Shown: in pieces, positions 15,956-23,024 of the stretch
Position numbering within the stretch: the first letter of the stretch is position 1
Layout: each line of letters begins with the position of its first letter
Assembly (NCBI GenBank): GCA_047639615.1
Contig: JBLIOL010000037.1
Coordinates: forward strand, 1 to 25,051
Source of the DNA: CAYWNK01 sp047639615
GTDB taxonomy: Bacteria; Planctomycetota; UBA1135; GCA-002686595
Length of the DNA: 25,051 bases
Direction: 5' to 3'
Translations under genes and position numbers: made by a program
Notes under the pieces: generated by a model
Database searches by the model: none
What the model saw: only the letters and a program-made list of their open reading frames with translations
What the model was told of the DNA's origin: nothing

Positions 15956-16585
15956 TTATAGGTGCAGTGTGCGGCTGCCGAAGGTGTCGAGAAAGGTGCG
16001 CAGTTCAGCCCTGGTAAGCGCGCCGTCGGAGTCCGTATCCATGACCCTGACCAGGCACTGCCAGGGGTCGCGGCCGCGCATCAGGGCCTGAACTTCCGGC
16101 CGCTCGTCGCCCGGGGCGGCCATTCGCTGGGCGTGGTAGCTGGCACGGAACTCGGCCCGGGTCAGCACGCCGTCCCGCTGGTCGCTGCGCTCCATCCCCG
16201 AGAATGCTTCGAGCACCTCAGCGCGGGTCAAAACCTGCGTGTCCATGTCCATCTGGAAGTAGCGCACCAGCGTGCGCCTGGCGATTGCCTCGGCGCTGGT
16301 GTCCAAGGGCATCGTATCGAGCCGGTACTGCTCGTCGAAGGCGTCCAGCAGGTTGGCCGCTTCCTCCGCGCTGGCCTGCAGTTCGAGCACCGGCGCGGAG
16401 GCCTCCACGGGGCTCGCTTCCAGGATCATCTCAGGACTGCTGAGCGCCTCCGCCGAGGGCGGCTCAACCGGCCTATTTCCCTGGGCAGCCCCGCAGGCCG
16501 TGAAGCACAGGAGGAGGGTCGGGGCGGCGAGAACGGTGCAGATGTCGATTCCCATGGCAGCTCGCAGATCAAGAGTAAGCTGCAT
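15956..16585 (-). CDS. EF-hand lipoprotein with three LTRAE-type loops
   Basis: This protein of about 209 residues has a hydrophobic N-terminal segment ending in a lipobox-like FTAC (Cys31 from the chosen start), so it is probably exported and lipid-anchored. The C-terminal half holds three EF-hand-like units, each ending in LTRAE followed by a hydrophobic helix. The last loop (DTDSDGALTRAE) is canonical for calcium; the first two lack several acidic ligands. Function unknown. The start is ATG 16585, which has a possible Shine-Dalgarno GAAGG eight bases upstream and leaves a short n-region with one Arg. ATG 16612 is also open, and ATG 16555 would start with no positive charge. It lies 28 bases after the YhaN-like gene and before the heme operon on the same strand. 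Confidence 0.72.
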   Translation of the reverse strand: MQLTLDLRAAMGIDICTVLAAPTLLLCFTACGAAQGNRPVEPPSAEALSSPEMILEASPVEASAPVLELQASAEEAANLLDAFDEQYRLDTMPLDTSAEAIARRTLVRYFQMDMDTQVLTRAEVLEAFSGMERSDQRDGVLTRAEFRASYHAQRMAAPGDERPEVQALMRGRDPWQCLVRVMDTDSDGALTRAELRTFLDTFGSRTLHL

Positions 16586-16613
16586 CAGGAGGCCTTCTAG
16601 GCCCGAAGTCAAG

Positions 16614-19211
16614 CTATCGCCTTGTCAGGTCTAGGCGAGTGGCGTTCATGGCCGTCTGGGCCTCGCTGGCGAACTCAGGGTGACAGGAAAAGAGAATCAC
16701 CTGGCGCCGTGAGGCCATCTCGGCGAGCACGGGATAGAGCGCTGCGCGGCGCTGCGGATCCCAATGGACGAGGGCCTCGTCGAGGATCAGGGGCAGGGGC
16801 TCGCGGCCGGCGTCTAGGTGGTCGAGGGTGCCTAGGCGTAGGCAGAGGTAGACCTGCTCTTGGATGCCGCGCGAGAGGGGCTCGTCTACGGGTACTTCGA
16901 GGCCGCGCACGGAGGAGTACACGTGCAGGCTGCCTTGGTCGCCGTCGGGGTAGGCGAGGGTCGTGTAGCGGCCGTCTGTGATGGCGCTGAGGTATTGGCC
17001 GGCGCGTTTGAGGACGTCCGGTTGGTGCTCCTGGCGGTAGCTACGTTCGGCGCGCTTGAGGATGTTCTCGAGCAGGGTTAAGCGATCGCGCTGGAGGCAT
17101 GTGGAGCGGTGCTCGGCTTCGGCGATGCGTAGCTCCTCCTCGGCCATGGCTTGGCTTGGTCCGGCCTGCGCGGCTTGGCGTTCCTTGAGGGAGCCTTGGC
17201 GTTGGCCACACTCGTCGTAGCGTGTGCGCAGTTCGGCGATGCTCGCGGCTTGGGCTTCGGTGCTGACCTCGAATAGCTCGCCGATTGGTGCGACTTGGGG
17301 CTCGTTCCAGAGAGGGTGCTCGCGCAGGCTCTCTTCCCGTTGGCGCAGGTAGGTGCGTAGATCCAGTTGTTCGCGCCATTGGGTGTATGCGAGTTCCAGG
17401 GGCAGGTCTTCGCCGAAGGTCGCGCGTAGGGCTGTGCGCGCTTGGGTTAGGCGCCGTAGGGCGGAGTCATGACGCGGTTGGCGCTCGTCCAGTAGGGCAC
17501 GCTGCCCAGCGCGCTCGCTCTGGTCGCGATCCACTGCTTGGGCCTGGGCCTGGGCCTGTTCGAGGGCGGCGTTCAGGCGGCCAGGGATAGAGTCGAGTTG
17601 CTCGGCCGTGACGGGTTGGCCCAAGAGCTCGTCAGCGAGCCTGGTCCATTCCATCCGGCGAGCGCTCTCGCGGTCGGCGCCGTTGCTTACACGCAGTCCG
17701 TGCTCCGCCGCGCTGTCGCGGGCATCGCGCGCGGTCTGGGCGGCTTCCAGCAGGCGCAGCAGTTGGTGTGGTTCTGCGTGTTCGGCGGCGCGCGTATGTA
17801 GGGCGGCGCAGGCCTCGTCGAGGGCGCCAGGGGCGGGCGCACGGAGGCGCGGGTCGTCAGCTCGCGGACGGCCGCCTACTAGGGCAATGCCGACGGCAAG
17901 GGCTAGAACGGCGGCCCCGCCCCAAATAGAGGCCGCAGGGAGCACTTGCGCTAGACCGAGTCCGATCAGAGCCAGACCCGTTGCGGCGCTCAGGATCGCC
18001 AGCAGTGGTTGGCCTTCGCGCGGGGCCGAGGCCATACGTGCGCGCGCTTGCGCATCCGCATCCTGCCAGGCCATGGCGGAGGCGGTCCAACTGCCAAGGG
18101 GCAGGGGATCCAGGTCGAGCTGCTCGAGATTGCCTAGGCCCACGTCGAGCAAGGCGCGCCTCGCGTTCTGTTGGTCGGCGCGTTCCTGTTCCAGGGCATC
18201 ACCCACGTGTTCGCGATCGCGGCGAGCTTCGTGCAGCTGATCCTGGAGCAGCACCACCTCGCCAGCGTGCGCCAACAAGGCTACCTGACTCGGGCTGAGT
18301 TGCTTGGCATCCCGCGCCAGATGCGCCGTTGGTGCGGCTAGGCCGGCCTTTGCTTCGCGCACTTCCTGGGCGAGGGCGATAGGGTCCCCAAGCGGCGTGC
18401 CTTCGAGAGCTGCGCCCTCGAGTTCGACGAGTGCACTGCGCTTGGCCTCCAGTTCGCGTACTTCGGTTTGGAACTCCGCAGCGGCCAATTGGCGTTGCGC
18501 CTGATCGATCTCGGCTCGCAGTGTCTTGCGCTGGGACTCGATGCTGGCGAGCTCTTGGTTCTCTTCGCGGCGTAGGCGGTCGGCGGCCATGGCGGCGCGC
18601 CCGCTCTTGCGCAGTTCGCCAATGCGCGCCTTGAGGCGACTGGCTTCGGTGGCGTGGCGGGTTGCTTGCCAGAGGGACTTGGCCTCGGCACGCAATTCGG
18701 CGCGCACGGCGTAGAGCGGACGCGCGCCCTCTAGGCCCAGCTCGCCGGAGAGCAGAGTATCGACCTGCTCGCGCACATTGTCCTTGAGCTCTACGGCGCC
18801 GTTGGCGGTGAGCGAGTACACGGCGCGGAAGAGCGCGCGAGAAACGGCCTGAACCTCAGTCAAGGAGTCATTGCTGAGACGCGTGCCGGCTTCCAGTTGG
18901 TCCTGTTCGCCCGCGCGCCAGAGCACACCAGCGGAGCGGCGCAGTTCGCGCTGAATCCAGAAGGCCTCGCCGGCCTCCGAACGCACGCGCGCTTGCAGGC
19001 ATGGATCGGGTCCGTCGCGGTCCCAAGCAGCCAGGGCATGGGCATCCCGTCGGCTCTCTTCGAAGCCGAAGAGCACGGTCTCCAGGGCGCCGTGGAAGGT
19101 GCTCTTACCCGCCTCGTTGGGGCCCTGCACGACGCTGACGCCGGGTCCTAGCTCGAAGGATTCCCCGCTGAGGGCTCCGAAGGCAGGTAGTACGAGACGC
19201 TCGACCCTCAT
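16614..19211 (-). CDS. Rad50/SbcC-related ATPase of YhaN type with a membrane hairpin in the coiled coil
   Basis: This 865-residue ABC/SMC-like ATPase has the Walker A GPNEAGKST (30-38) at the N-terminus and, at the far C-terminus, the signature LSRG (about 779), the Walker B motif LILDE (about 809-812) and a switch histidine in SCHPE. Between them lie long Arg/Glu/Ala-rich coiled coils. In the middle, about residues 400-444, two hydrophobic stretches separated by a short turn look like a membrane hairpin. No CxxC zinc hook is visible there, unlike Rad50. This matches the Bacillus YhaN type. It probably works with the nuclease encoded just upstream (ATGA overlap, 19208-19211) on DNA ends, perhaps at the membrane. 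The start is ATG 19211 (MRVERLVLPAFG); the longer open frame upstream is a shadow of the nuclease gene. Confidence 0.88.
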   Translation of the reverse strand: MRVERLVLPAFGALSGESFELGPGVSVVQGPNEAGKSTFHGALETVLFGFEESRRDAHALAAWDRDGPDPCLQARVRSEAGEAFWIQRELRRSAGVLWRAGEQDQLEAGTRLSNDSLTEVQAVSRALFRAVYSLTANGAVELKDNVREQVDTLLSGELGLEGARPLYAVRAELRAEAKSLWQATRHATEASRLKARIGELRKSGRAAMAADRLRREENQELASIESQRKTLRAEIDQAQRQLAAAEFQTEVRELEAKRSALVELEGAALEGTPLGDPIALAQEVREAKAGLAAPTAHLARDAKQLSPSQVALLAHAGEVVLLQDQLHEARRDREHVGDALEQERADQQNARRALLDVGLGNLEQLDLDPLPLGSWTASAMAWQDADAQARARMASAPREGQPLLAILSAATGLALIGLGLAQVLPAASIWGGAAVLALAVGIALVGGRPRADDPRLRAPAPGALDEACAALHTRAAEHAEPHQLLRLLEAAQTARDARDSAAEHGLRVSNGADRESARRMEWTRLADELLGQPVTAEQLDSIPGRLNAALEQAQAQAQAVDRDQSERAGQRALLDERQPRHDSALRRLTQARTALRATFGEDLPLELAYTQWREQLDLRTYLRQREESLREHPLWNEPQVAPIGELFEVSTEAQAASIAELRTRYDECGQRQGSLKERQAAQAGPSQAMAEEELRIAEAEHRSTCLQRDRLTLLENILKRAERSYRQEHQPDVLKRAGQYLSAITDGRYTTLAYPDGDQGSLHVYSSVRGLEVPVDEPLSRGIQEQVYLCLRLGTLDHLDAGREPLPLILDEALVHWDPQRRAALYPVLAEMASRRQVILFSCHPEFASEAQTAMNATRLDLTRR

Positions 19212-20458
19212 TCGCTGGCCCCGGCATCGGGTTCGGGCAGGACGCGCTGTAGGAGTTCCTCGCCGAGGCCCTCCAGGAGCTGCGCGGGGCTGCCATCCGG
19301 GAACGCAAGGTCCGGCGCGAGCTCGGCGAGCAGCTGAGGGTCTTCGGCCAGGCCTTCGATCAGGTCGAGAGCATTGCCGAGAGCCGAGGGCGAGCTGCGC
19401 AGTTCGCTGAGATCCCGCGCCACATGCAGTCTGTGGGGGCGCAGCTGAACTTCGAGCAAACCGCTCTGCAGGCGCAGCTCCTCCTCGATGGCCGCGCGCT
19501 CCTCGTGACTGCGCAGGCAGGCCGCCATGGGGCAAGGGCCGCTGGGGATCAAGCGCACGAGCAGCTCGGTCTCGGGGGCGTTTTCTTGGGCCTGGTGGAT
19601 CGCTTGCAGCAGGTGTTCGAGCAAGGCGCCGGCGCTATCCACTGCCCCGAGTCCGCGCACTTCCAGCTGCTCCCAGCGCACGGGCGCGAAGCTAATGAAC
19701 TCGGGGGCTGCGGGTACGCCAGGCTCCAACTCCACCAATAGACCCCCCTTGGGGCCAGTTTCCTTGGGATTGCGGCCGCAGAGATTGCCTGCATACCAGG
19801 CTGGGATCTCGGCAAAGGGACGCTGGCGCAGGTGTACGTGGCCCAGGGCCCAGTAGTCGTAGCCGGGCGCCGCTAGGTCCTCCGCGCTACTCGGAGCGTA
19901 GGCGGCGTGTTCGGTGGAGGAGCGCGCCGCGTGTACCTGCGTGTGCAGCAGTCCGACCACGGGCACGTCCACGGTCTGGGGTCTGAAGCGCGCGGCTAGG
20001 TTCTCGGTGACCTTGGAGCTCGTGTGACCGGCGGCGACGATGCGCCCGCGCAGCTTGCCCTTAGGCCCGTGTATATCGATGCATACGGGCTTGCCAGCGC
20101 CGACCACATGCACGCGCTCACCCCAGGCGGTGCTGCGACCCAGGCCCATGCGCGCGAGCTTGCCGCTGGCCGCGCCGGGGTCGTGGTTGCCCGCGATCCA
20201 GACCAGGTGCACTCCGCCGCGGGCCAGGCGCTCGACCTGGGCGCTGAGCCAGAGCTCGGTAGCGAATTCGAGGCGCGGCTCATCAAAGCCATCACCGGCC
20301 ACGAGCAGCGCATCGAGGCCCTGCTCCAGGGCGAAGTCCACGGCCGCCTCGAAGGCCTGGCGCGTGCCTTCGCGTAGCCTTTGCCGTGCCGCTTCCTGGC
20401 GTCCGCCGAAGGCGGTGTCCAAGTGCAGATCGGCGAGGTGCAGAAAGCGCAGGCCCAT
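19208..20458 (-). CDS. Mre11/SbcD-like metallophosphoesterase (YhaO type), DNA exonuclease
   Basis: This 416-residue calcineurin-like phosphoesterase is the probable nuclease partner of the YhaN-like ATPase. Its metal-binding motifs appear in the family order: DLHLD (Asp10, His12), AGDGFD (Asp56), GNHD (Asn91, His92, Asp93), LLHTQVH (His172) and LGHVH (His207, His209). The C-terminal 150 residues, rich in Leu and Glu, fit the capping and ATPase-binding part. In family members the pair processes double-strand breaks or blocked ends. It starts at ATG 20458, 35 bases from the divergent small membrane protein gene, and its stop overlaps the ATPase start in ATGA. Confidence 0.9.
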   Translation of the reverse strand: MGLRFLHLADLHLDTAFGGRQEAARQRLREGTRQAFEAAVDFALEQGLDALLVAGDGFDEPRLEFATELWLSAQVERLARGGVHLVWIAGNHDPGAASGKLARMGLGRSTAWGERVHVVGAGKPVCIDIHGPKGKLRGRIVAAGHTSSKVTENLAARFRPQTVDVPVVGLLHTQVHAARSSTEHAAYAPSSAEDLAAPGYDYWALGHVHLRQRPFAEIPAWYAGNLCGRNPKETGPKGGLLVELEPGVPAAPEFISFAPVRWEQLEVRGLGAVDSAGALLEHLLQAIHQAQENAPETELLVRLIPSGPCPMAACLRSHEERAAIEEELRLQSGLLEVQLRPHRLHVARDLSELRSSPSALGNALDLIEGLAEDPQLLAELAPDLAFPDGSPAQLLEGLGEELLQRVLPEPDAGASE

Positions 20459-20468
20459 GTGGGCTTAT

Positions 20469-20490
20469 CCTAGCTTCGGGCTAAGCTAGG
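20469..20490. promoter_or_regulatory. Perfect 8-bp inverted repeat between divergent starts
   Basis: CCTAGCTT (20469-20476) and AAGCTAGG (20483-20490) flank CGGGCT. The repeat fills most of the 35-base gap between the starts at 20458 (-) and 20494 (+), ending three bases before the + start. With starts on both sides it cannot be a useful terminator, so it is a candidate operator or 5'-leader hairpin. Confidence 0.4.
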
Positions 20491-20493
20491 CGC

Positions 20494-20748
20494 ATGCGTC
20501 GCGCAGGCTGGAGTTCAATCGTAGTGGGAATCCTGATCATTATTGGGTGTGTGATCTTCATCAATGATGCCGCCATGCAGCATGGACCTCACAGCACCTT
20601 CGCCCAGCGCACTACCTACAATCAGGTCAAGCGCAGCGTGCACGAGAACTTCCCGCGGGTGCTGCCCGTGGCGCTGTTTGGGTGCTTCCTCTTGATGGGC
20701 GGCAACATGCTCGTGAAGCGCGCCGGGCGTAGGGAAGAAGAGGACTAG
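20494..20748 (+). CDS. Small two-helix membrane protein, unknown function
   Basis: This 84-residue protein has one hydrophobic helix near the N-terminus (IVVGILIIIGCVIFI) and a second near the C-terminus (VLPVALFGCFLLMGGNML). A polar loop of about 30 residues lies between them, and the tail is Arg/Glu/Asp-rich. The positive N-terminus (MRR) suggests an N-in topology, with the loop outside and both ends in the cytoplasm. I do not recognise a family. It is divergent from the nuclease gene across 35 bases, and its TAG overlaps the TAG of the convergent ankyrin gene in a shared CTAG (20745-20748). Confidence 0.7.
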   Translation: MRRAGWSSIVVGILIIIGCVIFINDAAMQHGPHSTFAQRTTYNQVKRSVHENFPRVLPVALFGCFLLMGGNMLVKRAGRREEED

Positions 20749-21509
20749 CCGGGGGCGCCGGCGGCCTTCAGCAGTTGGATTACGGCCGCTTGCTCATGAA
20801 TGCGGGCCAGCTGCAGCGGGGTTTGGCCATTCTCATCCCAGCTGTAGCTGAGCGCCTCTGGGGAGGCCCCGTTCTCGATCAACCACTCGACCAGTTCCGT
20901 GCGCCCGCGGCGTACGCTGTGGTGCAGGAGGGTGGTGCCGACGCTCTCCTGGTCGAGATCCACCCCATAGCTGTGTAGGCAGGCGGCGACTTCCGGTGAG
21001 CCTGTGCCCATGACCACGTACCACATCAGGGGGAAATCGTGGGCGCCGCGCTCGAAGATGAGCTGCTCGTCCTGGTCGAGCATCCACTGCATGGCTTCCA
21101 GGTTGCCCATGGACACGGCGGTGGGCAGGGAGAGCGGCGCGCCGTGGTCCAGGTGCAGCTGCATGATGAGCGCGTTGCCCACGTGGGCGCAGGCTTCGAT
21201 GGCTAGTTCATCGTCCGAGGAGACGGCGAAGATCAAGCGCGGGTCCTCCTTAAGGAGGGCTTGGATGCGCTTCATTTGCACGTGGGAGGCGGCTGTTACC
21301 TCGCTTTGGCGTTTCTTCGGCACATCGCTCAGGTCGATCCACTCGATGGGTTCTTGGCTCGCATTCCAAGCGAAGCGTGAGGCGCGGTAATCGCGGATAA
21401 CCTGCTCGGGGTGTTCGAGAAGGGCCGTGCCCTCGGCGTACTCGAGCTTGCGTGCTAGGTCCAAGGCCGTGCGCCCTTGAGCGTCCTTGGCCGATACCGA
21501 CGCGGGCAT
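20745..21509 (-). CDS. Ankyrin-repeat protein
   Basis: This 254-residue protein has ankyrin repeats. The clearest are GTTLLHHSVRRGRTELVEWLIENGAS and NGQTPLQLARIHEQAAVIQLLKAAGA at the C-terminus; weaker units lie before them (SMGNLEAMQWMLDQ, HVGNALIMQLHLDHGA). Ankyrin repeats bind other proteins, and no catalytic domain is seen. There is no signal peptide from the chosen start ATG 21509. The protein begins in the middle of a repeat (KDAQGRTALDLARK), so the 5' end may have been lost. The reading frame further upstream is a low-complexity shadow of the TPR-like gene on the other strand. Its ATG and the ATG of that gene share the bases CATG (21507-21510). Confidence 0.75.
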   Translation of the reverse strand: MPASVSAKDAQGRTALDLARKLEYAEGTALLEHPEQVIRDYRASRFAWNASQEPIEWIDLSDVPKKRQSEVTAASHVQMKRIQALLKEDPRLIFAVSSDDELAIEACAHVGNALIMQLHLDHGAPLSLPTAVSMGNLEAMQWMLDQDEQLIFERGAHDFPLMWYVVMGTGSPEVAACLHSYGVDLDQESVGTTLLHHSVRRGRTELVEWLIENGASPEALSYSWDENGQTPLQLARIHEQAAVIQLLKAAGAPG

Positions 21510-21834
21510 GGGCTGGGGCGCGCACGCACAGGCACGTGGAGCTGCGGCCCTATTCGAGGAGACGCTCATCGATGCCGCTGCTGCGGTTCCAGCCCTAGCG
21601 CAGCAGTTGATCGAACGCTGGGAGGCGGAGCTTGCGGACGAGCAGAACTCCCGGCCGGAAGTGGAGGCCATAGCGCGTATCGCGCTCGGCCGCGTCTACC
21701 TGCTGGTCGGAGATCGGGTTCAGGCGAAGAGTCACCTGGAGCGCGCCGAGCAGTTAGCGGGGACGACCGTTGGGCTCGGCCCAAGCGTCAGCCGTCGCGC
21801 GAGCAGGCTGCTGCGCGAGGCTGAGGCCGAGTAG
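21508..21834 (+). CDS. Small TPR-like helical protein
   Basis: This 108-residue all-helical protein has a unit with the TPR pattern: IALGRVYLLVGDRVQAKSHLERAEQLA, with Gly, Tyr, Gly and Ala at the expected places. A second helix pair before it (LAQQLIERWEAELADEQ) may be a degenerate unit. Function unknown; TPRs mediate protein contacts. The start is ATG 21508, whose first base pairs with the ATG of the divergent ankyrin gene; a TTG at 21487 would lengthen it by seven residues and overlap that gene more. The opposite-strand frames here are Arg/Pro/Ala-rich and not protein-like, which supports this strand. It ends 10 bases before the stop of the convergent selenoprotein gene. Confidence 0.6.
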   Translation: MGWGAHAQARGAAALFEETLIDAAAAVPALAQQLIERWEAELADEQNSRPEVEAIARIALGRVYLLVGDRVQAKSHLERAEQLAGTTVGLGPSVSRRASRLLREAEAE

Positions 21835-21844
21835 CCGGACGGGT

Positions 21845-23023
21845 TTACTCGATGCGCTCTAGTTCCGCTTCGATGGCGGCTTCTAGTTCGTCGGGTAGGA
21901 ATCCGAAGGGGCCGCGGCCGCCGTGGAAGGCGACCTTGCCGCCCTGGCCGATTAGGTAGAGGCGGTCGGGCCAGCCGGCGTAGGACTCGTTGGCTGTGTT
22001 GTCCATATCGTCGATCAGGGTCGGGATGCTGGCTAGCTCGAGCTTGGTCATGCAGACCTTGGCAACGGCCTGGCGTTCAGCGGCGGTCTCGGGGTCTTCG
22101 ACGATGGGGTTGCCGTCACCGCCTGCGGGGGAACGGCTGTCGAGGGCGTGGGCTTCCTTGATGTAGACCACGAAGAATTGGACGTCGTCCCCGTAGGTTG
22201 CGTGGAGTTCCTTCAGCCGACCGGCTGAAGCGCGGAAGGGAGGTCAGGTGTAGGAACCGAAGATCAGAGCTACGGGGCTGATCTCGCGGAAGTCCGAGAG
22301 GCGCACGAGCTCGCCGCCGCCGAGCGGTGAGAGTTCGAAGTCGGGAGCCATGTGGCCGGCGGGTGCGCCGTCGCTAGCCATGGCGCTGGCGCCTTGATTG
22401 GATCTGCCGGAGGGCGCGCCGCGGGCGTAGCCGGCTTCGTTGGCGAAACCTTCGAAGTAGCTGCTTAGCTCGTCCGCACCGATGCGCCGATCGCCATTGC
22501 CGGGTGCGTCGGTGGCAGCGAGCATCAGCGGCCAGGCTTTACCCGGGCCGCCCCAGGGACGCGCATCGGTGGCGCAGGCGAATTCAGACTCGTCTATGTC
22601 CTGGCTGGAGTCGCTGTCCAGTTGCGCGAACATGCGCAGGAAATCGTCGCGATGCAGGCCTTCCGCGGTGGGATCTGGCTGCAGGTAGGTAAGCAGTACC
22701 GCGCGTGCCGCGTACTTGCTGCCCATGCTGCGCTTCATGGCATCGGGAATGTCGTTCCAGCCGCGGCCCATGCTCGGGCCTTCGCCACGCGGGTAGTCCT
22801 CGGCATTTACGATGCCGTCCTCGTTGCGATCGAGCTTGGCGTAGTCGCCAGCTTCGCGCGTGTACTCCGCTTCGGTGACCACACCATCGCCGTCACGGTC
22901 GTACTTGCCCGACAGATAGTCCCAGGCGTTGTCGACGCCATCTCCAGCGAAGTTCGAGCCAGGGTCCGTGGATTGACAAGCTCCCAAGGAGACGCAGACA
23001 AGAGCGAAGTGGGTTAGTTTCAT
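21845..23023 (-). CDS. EF-hand lipoprotein with an iodothyronine-deiodinase-like selenocysteine domain
   Basis: Read through one in-frame TGA (22246-22244), this is a 392-residue protein. The N-terminus has a lipoprotein signal with lipobox LGAC (Cys16). Calcium-type EF loops follow: DRDGDGVVTEAE (42-53), DRNEDGIVNAED (65-76), DSDSSQDIDESE (136-147) and an atypical one near 172-185. After a Gly/Ser/Ala linker comes a thioredoxin-fold domain: HMAPDFELSPL, then FGSYT-U260-PPFR, VVYIKEAH with the Glu and His typical of deiodinases, and ERLYLI-like DRLYLIGQGGKVAFHGGRGPFGF. The order and spacing match vertebrate deiodinases (FGSCT-U-PPF ... YIEEAH ... GPW). Both halves lie in one frame (399 bases after the TGA) and the second half is intact. 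The likely role is reductive redox chemistry at the cell envelope; the substrate is unknown, and thyroid-type activity is not implied. It starts at ATG 23023, one base after the amidohydrolase stop. Confidence 0.88.
22211..22230 (-). promoter_or_regulatory. Candidate bacterial SECIS element
   Basis: On the minus strand CTTCAGCC (22230-22223) pairs perfectly with GGCTGAAG (22218-22211) around the tetraloop GGTC. The stem begins 13 bases and the loop 21 bases after the TGA. Bacterial SECIS elements are stem-loops inside the coding region just after the TGA, with a G at the start of the apical loop for SelB contact; E. coli fdhF also has GGUC in its loop. The stem is the strongest local structure here. 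Confidence 0.75.
22244..22246 (-). other. In-frame TGA read as selenocysteine (residue 260)
   Basis: The codon sits in FGSYT-TGA-PPFR, exactly where deiodinases have selenocysteine and their bacterial relatives have selenocysteine or cysteine. The frame is open for 132 codons afterwards, with clear family conservation. A Cys-to-stop mutation is the alternative, but it would not explain the hairpin just downstream. Confidence 0.85.
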
Positions 23024-23024
23024 C

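Noticed and set aside
22244..22246. The TGA in the deiodinase-like gene as a simple nonsense mutation
   Set aside because: It lies exactly at the family's selenocysteine site, the downstream frame is intact, and a SECIS-like hairpin follows at the right distance.
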